A DNA stretch of 64,000 nucleotides, from contig NC_135240.1 in the NCBI RefSeq assembly GCF_947623445.1, positions 26,846,001 through 26,910,000 on the forward strand, given 5' to 3'. Shown in pieces: positions 26,001 through 34,733 of this stretch (position 1 is the stretch's first letter; each line of letters begins with the position of its first letter). The stretch comes from Clavelina lepadiformis. Lineage: Eukaryota; Chordata; Ascidiacea; Aplousobranchia; Clavelinidae. The notes below the pieces were generated by a model. It did no database searches, was not told the origin of the DNA, and saw only the letters and a list, made by a program, of their open reading frames with translations. The translations under genes were made by a program, and so were the position numbers.

Positions 26001-29000
26001 TCAGACTTAACTCTAGTTTCCAGTTATTATTAATCATCATGTTAATAACAGATCTCAAACTGATGACGAAAGATTCCAAGATTCGCCGCTGACCCCAAAG
26101 AAAAATGCACCCCCAAAATCTGAGCCGGGTATAACGCTAAAAACTTCTTAATCCAACCCACAAACTGCGCACGCAAATTTGTCCGACTACATTTAACAGC
26201 TTTTTTAACATTTTATGTTCACTTTTCACCCCGGCCAGCTTCTCAACACGACGACTGGCAAGCCGTGGTCTTGTTCGGTCTCAACATGTCCAGACTCGAC
26301 GTACAAATGAACATGAGCAACGTCATGGGGAATACCCTCTGGTCATGTGACGGGTTGCGTAGTCAAGGCAGATTGACCCTCCAAAGCGCCGGGGACAAGG
26401 TGGGTTGAACAACTCGCGAGAAACTGAGAGATAAAGCCTCGTACAGCGTTTGACGCAGTGAATTTTTGTGCAAAGTACCTCGTCAAATTTGTACAGTTTT
26501 ATTGGAATACGGTAACAACGACAACGACAACTACAGTAAAAGTTTATACAGTACAGTAGGAATACAGTAACGATGTTTTATACCGCAGAGCGCTCTTGCT
26601 TTTGCCGATGTCTGATTATTTATTTCACTCTTCGTTCTTTCGAAGGATATTTTTCTCTCATGCGGCTTGGAAAATTCTCGACTTTCGGCCAAAGGCGGCA
26701 TCATCGGTGGAAAGGTAGAGTTACGTCGTCTGCACGCAAATTGTCACCTGCTCGACCCGATCTCTGCTGACCCCCAGCATAATATCGCGGTGAAAATGAA
26801 CTCGCTAGATGGCAGGATCGAGTACATGGGCAGCTGTATCATGATGGGCAAACTCACAATGGTCTCAGTGAAGCTTGGCGACGAATGGAAAGGACCTAAG
26901 ACGAGCATACCCACAAGTGTTGAGAAAAGGTGACTAAAATGACATAGGCGCGCTGCCCTATCCTTGTGAACATGGCTTCAATTTGAACCGAAAAAATAAT
27001 TTTAAATCTTGGTTTCTTTCACTGGTCCTAATAGCGCCATTATTATGCAGTAGTTGTGCTCCTACATCGTGTTGTCAAGAATTTTATTGATATTGTGATG
27101 TCGGTTAATTTCTTGCGGTATAACTTGCTACTCATTCGCGACATCTGCTTTTTGGCTTTAGCGCTGTATTTGTCCCCGGTGACGTCGGTTGGGAAAATTT
27201 TTCTCTGGCCATTTCGCGCTCCACAACACCTGACGTTATAAAGATGCTGGCCAAATTGGAGGAATTTTTTACTCAGCAATTCCAGAATTTATCATCATTA
27301 CGTCATCATGCGGGCAGAGATACGTCACTGAAACGTCAATCGTCTCTCCTGTCAAACCAAGGTAGTTTCCCAACTTAACTTGAGGATAATTGTTCAGATT
27401 TTGTTGAATTTTATTGCTTCGTTTGAAAATATTACTTGAAGAATAAATATTAAGTTTTGTTTTCGTGGCTTTGCGTTTGTTAAAACATATTTTTTTGCAA
27501 TTTCTGCCATCTCCCGAAAATTATCAAAATATTTCAACTTCCAGCCGTTTATGCTCATCACCGCCACTGGCCTGGCGTGTACGCCGCCATTCGCGCCATT
27601 GGCATCGCCCCGAATTACCTTCTAGGCGGCTCCTTATGTCTTCATGGCAACCAGCTGACGATTGTTTGTTTCCACGGCAACGACTTCCGGTCCAGGTCAT
27701 GGGTGTTATTCAACATCCTGGAACCGAACATCATGTTTTCGACCGAAGTGCAGGAGATAAAAGGTGATCAGTGATCACGATCATATGACGTTTGTGAAAT
27801 GAAGGCGTGATAATATCATTGTAACAATATATTCTGATCTGTGTCATAAATTGATCCACGATCGGTCAATGACTCCACCTTTGAATTCCAGAGTCCATCA
27901 AACGCGACGAGTCATCGACTCTTGCTGTGCAGAGTCTCATATTTAACTTGGGTCACGGGTACTGGCTTAAGACAGCAGACTCGTCATGTGAACACATGAC
28001 CACCGTGAGCCGTGTGACGAGATCACGGCATGAAAACCCGCCGCCTACCTCTGCGTCGATTGATGAATGGTTCGCTTACGTCACTGCTTCACATAAGCAA
28101 GGTAGATAAGATAGTGACGTCACACCTGGCAGCGTAGTGGTCATAATGACCGCACGTTTCTGTCTTTTCTCGCAGAACTGAGCATGCTTCGGACCTTGAA
28201 CGATTTTCGACCGAACGACGCTGGCTTCGGAAGATCGTCGGCAGGTGGCGCACGTAGGCTGTCGACGAGCTCAAATTACAGTCACGAGACCGATATCATA
28301 TTTGCCCTCCCCAAGCTGCAGCTCGACTTCAAAACTGAACACATGCAGGGACCCAATGAACCCGATCCCAACGGTAGGTGGCTGTAGAAGTTTTTAACTT
28401 TACAGCCCATGGGAAATATTTGACCTACGGTACGAGTACGACCAGTTGAACGCATTTGAAAATATAAAGTGACTCACTTTTTCTGATTAAACAGATTGTG
28501 AGAACAGACCGGTTGTTGAATGCAGTTTCGTCACCGAATTCACGGATCATATTTGCGTCACAATGGACGTCGAGCTTATTATGTGTCTGCATGACCTCAT
28601 ATCTTCTTATTTAAAGGTAAGACTTGCGACTATAAACCACCACCTAGGTATGTTTATCCAATCTCATACTTCACAGTTTTTATTTAACCACGTGACCTGA
28701 ATATGTTTTCAGGAGAAGCAACATGCTCTGTCGAGCAGAACGAGGTTACCATCGGTCAGTTCGGAACACGTGACTGCCCAAATTGACCCGATAGACTTAC
28801 GTCAGTTCATCTGCAACACGTGGCAGCTAGAACCGACGGTCAGACTTATTTCGTGGGCCGGGCGACGAATCGAACCGGTCGGCGTTGATTACATTCTCCA
28901 GAAGTTGGGGTTCAAGCACGCCCGAACAACCATCCCGAAATGGTTCCAGCGCGGTGTGCTTGATGTTCTGGACCAGGCTTTGGCTCTCATTGTTCAAAAT

Positions 29001-29033
29001 CTTGTCGTCACAATGGTTCAGGAGCAAAAGTGA
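2693..29033 (+). CDS. BLTP1: BLTP1 bridge-like lipid transfer protein, 71 coding exons
   Basis: Orthologue of KIAA1109/BLTP1 (Tweek in flies, LPD-3 in worms, Csf1 in yeast). These are very long rod-shaped proteins with a hydrophobic groove that carry phospholipids in bulk from the ER to partner membranes. I traced exons along the family sequence by splice consensus and phase. The summed coding length is 12,759 nt, giving 4,252 residues against about 5,000 in vertebrates; the difference is mostly in disordered linkers. An N-terminal membrane segment (about residues 64-84) ends in ITFYNSR, followed by IGSFSFSALSGK and FRWW, hallmarks of the family start. The last exon carries the C-terminal signature LEPTVRLISW, VGVDYILQKLGF, HARTTIPKW and stops at TGA 29031. 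The ATG at 2693 is the first in frame after a stop at 2657. One intron is GC-AG and one hosts a MITE. Individual exon ends are listed in the block entries. Confidence 0.95.
7345..7412. repeat. ATTTGC hexanucleotide repeat before BLTP1 exon 12
   Basis: Imperfect tandem copies of ATTTGC/AATTTGC fill the last part of BLTP1 intron 11, stopping about a dozen bases before the exon 12 acceptor. Some junctions create the octamer-like string ATTTGCAT. It replaces most of the usual polypyrimidine tract. Likely a simple-sequence expansion. Confidence 0.7.
8099..13624 (+). other. BLTP1: BLTP1 exons 14-26, including the long disordered exon 20
   Basis: Exons: 8099-8214, 8430-8580, 8725-8940, 9159-9284, 9550-9772, 9814-10049, 10190-11266, 11397-11574, 11770-11950, 12243-12354, 12512-12722, 12914-13009, 13276-13624. 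Exon 20 is 1,077 nt and Ser/Pro/Asp-rich with no predicted fold, matching the long serine-rich linker of vertebrate BLTP1. Exon 19 could start at 9898 instead of 9814; the longer form stays open and in frame across a 41-base intron. Its donor is either 10049 or six bases later. Motifs: RFHDRKTRR (exon 19) and KPWGWVIVEAGI (exon 25). Confidence 0.8.
13780..14227. mobile_element. hAT-type MITE in BLTP1 intron 26
   Basis: A 448-bp non-coding element with terminal inverted repeats: CAGGGGTGGGCAAACT on the left and AGTTTGCCCACCCCTA on the right, 15 of 16 positions paired. It is flanked by a perfect 8-bp direct repeat CCTTAGAT at 13772-13779 and 14228-14235, the target-duplication length of hAT transposases. 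Subterminal GGGCCGC/GGCGGGCCG blocks extend the inverted pairing. It contains no transposase frame, so it depended on an autonomous relative. The TIR resembles the widespread CAGGGGTGGGCAAAC group of hAT elements. It lies on neither splice site. Confidence 0.93.
14328..18943 (+). other. BLTP1: BLTP1 exons 27-41: middle groove region
   Basis: Exons: 14328-14585, 14736-14936, 15235-15310, 15449-15570, 15726-15845, 15934-16026, 16097-16174, 16289-16421, 16625-16740, 16952-17069, 17196-17250, 17324-17439, 17771-17953, 18315-18529, 18788-18943. Family landmarks are NCVLCGAIQKHFL (exon 27), FSGTLD-like NCSGSLSIKAHLR (exon 30), VDIALIRLVHQ (exon 34), SRYTAGSxSP-like NRYTAGSVSP (exon 35) and GGLKMSTDL (exon 39). 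Exons 28-33 are short, polar and weakly conserved, so their exact limits rest mainly on phase agreement. Confidence 0.8.
19616..24082 (+). other. BLTP1: BLTP1 exons 42-57: start of the conserved C-terminal half
   Basis: Exons: 19616-19775, 19988-20093, 20164-20291, 20368-20496, 20730-20835, 20962-21144, 21257-21352, 21505-21599, 21674-21811, 22010-22219, 22359-22730, 22878-23039, 23109-23167, 23400-23596, 23696-23787, 23979-24082. Landmarks: IEIGANLLPSL (exon 42), FEHTLTTDLLN (exon 44), YLKLFGKAHVDL (exon 47), LRFADDFQTSWDDW (exon 51), VVWKMKGVDM (exon 52), KLRRSSMKP (exon 53). The intron between exons 43 and 44 is only 70 bases. Exon 54 has two possible acceptors three bases apart. Confidence 0.82.
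24153..29033 (+). other. BLTP1: BLTP1 exons 58-71: FSA_C-type C-terminus
   Basis: Exons: 24153-24748, 24893-24961, 25291-25418, 25508-25610, 25855-25972, 26052-26128, 26239-26399, 26646-26929, 27162-27361, 27545-27763, 27892-28101, 28176-28373, 28495-28616, 28713-29033. This is the best conserved part: FYVPGVDVKLRYNS (exon 58), SDFSIYIFHPFG (exon 60), MRRLSEILAFPRAWYRRS (exon 62), VQMNMSNVMGN (exon 64), AHHRHWPGV (exon 67), SNYSHETDIIFALPK (exon 69), TEFTDHICVTMD (exon 70). Exon 62 ends at a GC donor. A possible poly(A) signal AATAAA lies near 29104. Confidence 0.88.
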
Positions 29034-30154
29034 TGTCACTGTACCTCATTGTCAATTTTAATTGTTTTTATGTTTATGATGTCATTTGCGCTTTTCTAGT
29101 TCAAATAAATAACATTCCTTTTGCGACAACTGTGTACACGCGTGTAAGGGTGAGTAACAGCAATAGTAATAGTACAAGACAATGCACAATTAAAAAGAAA
29201 TACTGCTTCCAGCCCTGAAGAATACCCATTAGCGACAACGACCACTCAAAAGAAAAATAACCGATTGTTAAATTTTCACCGTTGAAATAAACTATGTTGA
29301 CTTACTCGTCGAAAAACGTTGAATGGAGCTTACCGACAACTAAAATTTTTACAAAAATCATTCATTGTTTTTAAAACAATGTCAAGCTGTACAAGACTTG
29401 GTTGAGAATCCATAGTTGCATATGACGTCGTTTATACTTCACAAAATCAAAAAATGAGAAAAACAAATTCCTAAAAATTGTTCATACAATGTCACTATTG
29501 CAAAGCCAGTAATTAGTAGTTTGTTAGACTTTTTATATAAACCATAAACAACCAAAAAGCTCTCAATTAGTAACTACGACAAAGCCTAAGATTTTTCTGC
29601 TGCATGCATCCATACAACACCTGATGAAGTTAAGGTTACTTAAAGGTAAAACTATATGACAACACCATACAAGAACAATTGCTGTTAGATTTCTATGATA
29701 AGACATGTAAACATCAAGTTGGGAGAATCCTGAAAATCACTGTGTAAAGTAGACATGAAACTTCGTCAAGGAAACCCGCATCTAGTTTATGTTATGCAAT
29801 TAAGTTTAAATTCTATAAATCTACAAGATGTGCACAGAAGCACTGTTACTTAAGGATCCGCATATGCTGATATTTTGTGATATCCATGATTTCATTAGAC
29901 GTCTTACATAATGGTTAAAATAAAGTGTGTTGATGAGTGATGGCCAATGAGAAGTCAGCATTGCCGGTGTTGGTTTTCAGTGTGGGGATTACCCTAGCCA
30001 ATAGCGCGTTAAAAACTTACAGGTTGCAAGTTTAGGTTAGCCCAAATTGCAGGTGAAATTAGACTTTTATGGCCGAAAATTGCAGTCTTCACTTTAACGT
30101 TCTATTGCAAGAGTTAGAGATATGTTATTTTTTTAGAATCTCATGAAATAATAG
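29034..30154. other. BLTP1 3' flank with a decayed ZNF-upstream fragment
   Basis: The start holds the probable BLTP1 3' UTR (AATAAA near 29104). At about 29385-29480 there is a decayed copy of sequence that also occurs near 30365-30450, sharing TCCATAGTTG and GTCGTTTAT. A related block lies just upstream of the zinc-finger gene at about 32357. The remaining sequence is AT-rich with no supported gene. Confidence 0.5.
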
Positions 30155-30385
30155 CCTAAGCTTCAAGATGAGGAAACAAGATGCCTTCTCCAAATAAACT
30201 ACATCACACGACTATGTTTCTTTCATTGTCAATGAATTATTTATAGTTTCAGTTTTCCTTGTTTACCAATTCCATCTTTATACCTTATTGTGTAGATTTT
30301 AATTCTTGTGAAATAAGATCACTGACTGCTTAATACAACGTCATCCAGTCTACCACCTGGCTGACACTCCATAGTTGAACATGGT
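30155..30385 (-). pseudogene. Decayed copy of the 5' coding end of the adjacent ZNF gene
   Basis: The sequence aligns by eye with 31828-32110 of the zinc-finger gene on the same strand. Shared blocks include CTTCAAGATGAGGAAA, ATTTTAATTCTTGT, AGATCACTGA and the region around ACCACCTGG (ACCGCCTGG in the intact gene). Indels and point changes break the frame. At the position where the intact gene carries a MITE, this copy runs straight into ACTCCATAG, preserving the uninterrupted arrangement. No zinc fingers remain, so it is a truncated tandem duplicate. Confidence 0.7.
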
Positions 30386-30799
30386 GTCGTTTATTCTTAT
30401 GTCTTAGTTGCTAAGAAAAGGAAAATGAAAGTGAACACCAGGAAAATGCATATGATGCGAATACAGAAATCATTACATACATACATGAATCCAAAGACAT
30501 AGCAAACAGCAGAAATCAAAACAATATGAACACCAATATCTTAAAACATAAATCATACTGAGTACCGTAACTTTTGCAAATATTTAAAATAATACAAGAT
30601 CTTAAGGTGCAAAACTTAACAATCCTTGGCATAAATAACAGATCACCACGCAGCTTTACGTGCTAGATTTATTAATGTTAACATTACTGTAGATTTGAAT
30701 ATGAACAAATATCAAAACTATCAAGAAGTTCATAAAAGATAAATTTCAAGATTGCCTCATCTACATTTATTGATTTGATTAACACCTAAACCAAAAATT

Positions 30800-32101
30800 T
30801 CAATGACAAGTGCGCTCCCTAGTGTGGACTTTCATATGAGTTTGCAAATGGGTGGTTCGTGAAAATGACTTGAAACAAATATCGCAATGGTGAGGGCGCT
30901 CTCCAGTGTGGGTTCTCATATGAGCATTGATAATGCCACTCTGTGAAAATGATTTGAAACAAACCTTGCATTGATACGGGCGCTCTCCAGTATGGATTTT
31001 CAAATGATTGCGCAAAGTGTTACTCTGCAAAAATGATTTGCAACAAACTTTGCATTGATAAGGGCGCTCTCCATTGTCGACTTTCATATGAAGCTGCAAA
31101 TGGCTACTTTGCGAAAATGATTTGAAACAAATCTCGCATTCATAAGGGCGCTCTCCAGTGTGGACTTTCATATGACGCTTTAAATCGCTGCTGTCTGAAA
31201 ATGATTTGCAACAAACCTTGCATTTATAAGGACGCTCACCACTGTGAACTTTCATATGACGTTGCAAATTGCTACTTAGTGAAAATGATTTGCAACAAAC
31301 CTCACACTGATATAATCGTGTACCAGTGTGAGTCTTTAAATGTCTTTTCATGTTTGATTTTTTTGTAAAAGATTTAGCACAAACAGTGCAACAGAAATGC
31401 TTTCTTTTGTCGTTTTTAACAATTATTGAAGAACAATTAACCTTATTCCTTTCATTATTTGTTGTGTTTTTATCAGGAAATTCCTTAGCTGATATGTTAT
31501 ATTCAACATGTGAGTTTCTTTCAGTTAAGTTTTCAGAATCAACAATTTCATCTTCAAGTGTGGCATTTGCTTCATTCTCCGACTGAAGGACAATATTATA
31601 TGACAAGGAAGTAATTGTGCCATCAGTCTCAGTCTGCAAAATAGGTGAAACTTTGCAATCTACATGAGGTATCCTTTCATTTATGTTTTCAGAATCAACA
31701 ATCTCATTCTTGTGTGTGACATTTCCTTTATTCTCTGATTGAGAAACAACGTTATTTATCGCGGGAGAAATTGTGTATCCAGGCTCAAATTGTGAAACCT
31801 CCCAATCCTGGAGTGATAAACAGTCTTCTTCAAGATGAGGAAATACTGATGTTTTTTCTGAATGAACTTCTTGAATACAAATGCCGGTATCAGACTGTAC
31901 ATTTAATGGTTGCAATGTTTTCTCAACTTGCATGTCATTGTTCATGGTTTCAGCTTTCGTTGTTTCTGCAAAAAACTTTAAATACATGTTTTCCATGTTT
32001 TCTTGCATTTTTGAAAATTCCATCTTCATATCTTGCTTCATTGATTTTAATTCTTGTAAAATCAGATCACTGATTGCTTTCAAAACATCGTCAACTTGCA
32101 T
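30800..32101 (-). CDS. C2H2 zinc-finger protein, seven fingers, intronless
   Basis: Encodes 433 residues from the ATG at 32101 (MQVDDVLKAI). N-terminal residues up to about 60 form a Met/Lys/Glu-rich helical, coiled-coil-like segment (MKQDMKMEFSKMQENMEN). An acidic linker then contains two copies of a roughly 35-residue unit sharing QSEN and EIVDSEN. Seven tandem C2H2 fingers fill about residues 236-430 with TGERPY-type linkers. Finger 4 has Asp where the last zinc-binding His should be (HMKVDNGERP). Likely a nuclear sequence-specific DNA-binding protein; its target is unknown. A frame continues upstream to 32203 but begins with GTG inside a MITE and has no ATG. The older start appears to be an ATG near 32372 in good context, now separated by the insertion. 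A poly(A) signal (TTTATT on the plus strand) lies at 30766-30771. Confidence 0.88.
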   Translation of the reverse strand: MQVDDVLKAISDLILQELKSMKQDMKMEFSKMQENMENMYLKFFAETTKAETMNNDMQVEKTLQPLNVQSDTGICIQEVHSEKTSVFPHLEEDCLSLQDWEVSQFEPGYTISPAINNVVSQSENKGNVTHKNEIVDSENINERIPHVDCKVSPILQTETDGTITSLSYNIVLQSENEANATLEDEIVDSENLTERNSHVEYNISAKEFPDKNTTNNERNKVNCSSIIVKNDKRKHFCCTVCAKSFTKKSNMKRHLKTHTGTRLYQCEVCCKSFSLSSNLQRHMKVHSGERPYKCKVCCKSFSDSSDLKRHMKVHTGERPYECEICFKSFSQSSHLQLHMKVDNGERPYQCKVCCKSFLQSNTLRNHLKIHTGERPYQCKVCFKSFSQSGIINAHMRTHTGERPHHCDICFKSFSRTTHLQTHMKVHTRERTCH

Positions 32102-32110
32102 ACCGCCTGG

Positions 32111-32348
32111 CAATGTTCCCTCTAATTTTTCACGAGTCTGAGCAAACACACTAACTCCCTGAGCGGTCCCTTGGACCACTGTGAGCAACGTCTGACGAGC
32201 CACGTGCGCACTGTGGCCATAATTATGCGTTTATTTTATTTTCAATTCAGGATGGAATTTTTTCTTGTGCGCAGCACAGATTTTCTGTGCGCGGAGACCG
32301 TGTCAGCAGTGCGCATTTGCGCTCGCGCGCAGCTTAGAGGGAACATTG
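32111..32348. mobile_element. hAT-type MITE interrupting the ZNF 5' coding end
   Basis: A 238-bp element with perfect inverted termini CAATGTTCCCTCTAA and TTAGAGGGAACATTG. The 8-bp direct repeat CCGCCTGG at 32103-32110 and 32349-32356 is a hAT-length target duplication. The interior is rich in GCGC/TGCGC and has no transposase frame. It sits inside the ancestral first codons of the zinc-finger gene. Element plus duplication adds 246 bp, a multiple of three, but reading from the old ATG meets a TGA inside the element, so the insertion forces a downstream start or removal of the element by splicing. Confidence 0.93.
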
Positions 32349-32356
32349 CCGCCTGG

Positions 32357-34733
32357 ATAATTAGACTCCATGGTGATGTATAACAACGCACTATAAAACT
32401 GCTAGCTGAAAAAAATAAGTTTGTCATAAGGTAAAAATGAAACACAGTATAATGTAAATGTTTATACTAATAACAATAACTAATTACAACAATAACACGG
32501 ATCACAGAAATTTTCACCTGTAAAAAAACTGAAGGTGTGTAAGTTATTATGATGACAAGTCACTTAAGCAGCTGCATCAACTAACATCAAAACAATTATT
32601 ACAGCGTTAGAAATTAGAATATTATAACAACTATATAATATTAAAAATGTAACTGACGTATTTATTCAATTCCTAAACTCTGGCTCAAAAAATAAAAAAC
32701 ATTTTTGAGACAATTCAGTGTTAATGTATGCATTACGCACACAGTAATGTGAGGTAGAAGTATGTACAGTACATTTTAGTATTTAATAGCTACATTATTT
32801 ATTGCCTATTAGCTGCATTTTTCTGTTTACAGAAGTGCAATGCCTAGCCTAGCCCAAAAAGGTTAAACTTGACAAATTTGTTTCCTCGAATCAAATAAAT
32901 CTGTAGCCAGCATTGAATTCTGGGCTTTCACTGAAATTCACACAACACTAGCAGTGAGAAATTTAAAATAACTTTGCAGTAAACTAAGTTCTGATGTTGT
33001 AGGCAAATAGGTCGAAGATTGTTTCTTTGTTGCATTTCAACGAAATTTTTTGGTAAGTGATATTATTACTTTCAACTTTAAATTATAGTTAAAAGTTAAA
33101 GTTCAATTTTGTTGTAATTTCCTCGACGATGTCAGCAACAAAGAAATATTTTTAAGCTTACTTCACGATAGCAATGAATTTGAGTACCCAGAAAGAAGCA
33201 AAGGAATCTTTATTACAAAGCAACCGCTTGTAAGATAGACTGGCAGTAACGACCACCCGAAAGTTTGTGATAAACGAGTGAACATTCACTATTACTTTAC
33301 TTTTGCTTTATTGAGTAATCAGCTTCTGCTCAAGTAAGTTAAGAAATAAAACAACTCCGATAAACGACAAGTAAATGTAATTAACTACTTCAATGTATTC
33401 TTATTAAAGAAAAATGTGGATTCTATTCTATACTTCACGCTTTCAAGAAACTTTTATTGTCCATGTGTGTTACAGGTTGCTCTTTATTTAATGAGCATTC
33501 AGGGCCTGTCCCATTTTAAGTATGACAATGATTATATCGAGGTGATTGTGATGGTGAGTATGCTGCTGAATTCCATTCAATTTATTACTTTTCGAAGTAA
33601 AGATGACGGGTTCATGCTGCATTTTATTTGGGTAAACTTCATCTACAAATCATAAACAAATCTGATTGAATGCGCTATTTTTGTTACAATATTTACTTCT
33701 TTGGATTTTAGCAATAGGTTATCGTTAAATAGGTTCGATCATTGTTTTTTCGAAATCTTTGATTTATCTTTAATGCTTTTAAAATATTTTCAGTTTCCCA
33801 CTTGGTTCTCCACGATTTAAGCTTTAGAGTTTTCCATACTTTTTACTAATCGTTTTTGCATGTTGTAGAATATATATTAAAATTCATGAGAGTAAATGCT
33901 TAAATGATTGCTTTCTACTTAAAAATATTGTGCGTTTAACTTTGGAAAGTATGCTTTCAATTTTTTTCAAGAGTTTGTTGAAAAATCCATTTTATGTACC
34001 AAAAATGTTAGATGGATTGAAAGATATACTCTGTTTCAGGTAATTGTTAATTGGATCTACGCTAAATTCCATATTCAGAAAACACATTCTTTTTTTGTAT
34101 ATTAGTATAATGTATGAATCTATAATTATCATAATACAATATTGACGTACTATATAATATAAACGGTATGATAGATGGAAAGTAATCCTGTACCTGAAAT
34201 CAGCTCCTAGTTTTAAGTGGGTACAATAAGAAACTTTTAACTAAAAATGCTCCCGTTTAAATTCATATCATAAATGTGAATTGCACTAATAATTTCTTTT
34301 CTTAACGCATATAACTAACTTTGTAATGTGTCTGTAAAACAGCAATCAATAAAATGAATCGAAAGTGATGAAGAATCTCATAAACACATACCACAGTTTA
34401 CATGCGATTAATCTTGTCTATGGCTGTTTTCGTACTAGTGGAAAAGTAAATATGTAAAATGTTTGCCACCAACTCTGTGAATTTGGTAACCGTTACTTTC
34501 TGTTTTACAACCACTTTATTTTTACAGCCAGTTTTACAAACAGAGACAGCAGAGAGAGACGAGTATGGGGAAAAAGATAGGCAAAACATTGGATCAACCG
34601 TAGCCTTACAAAAAGTCAATCATTTACAGGCTAAGGAACCATAAATTTTGTAATGTGTGCATATTTGCATATCGTACACCTGTTTGCGATCGCAGGCTTG
34701 ACCGTTTCAGAAAGAGTTTCATTTAAAGGAGCA
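32357..34733. other. Intergenic region between ZNF and sulfotransferase genes
   Basis: Divergent promoter region. The ancestral ZNF start (ATGG on the minus strand, near 32372) lies at its left edge. The rest is AT-rich. One segment, 33477-33553, has exon-like borders (ACAG before it, GTGAGT after it) and an open frame, but no similarity I recognise and no partner exons. Near the right edge, CAG at 34708-34710 precedes the sulfotransferase start and could be a 5' UTR acceptor. Confidence 0.4.

Noticed and set aside
1442-29033. GABARAPL2-BLTP1 operon
   Set aside because: The genes are about 890 bases apart with poly(A) signals between them, unlike the near-zero gaps of tunicate operons.
32102-32203. 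Extending the ZNF protein upstream to 32203
   Set aside because: The extension lies almost wholly inside a MITE and begins with GTG, with no ATG in frame.
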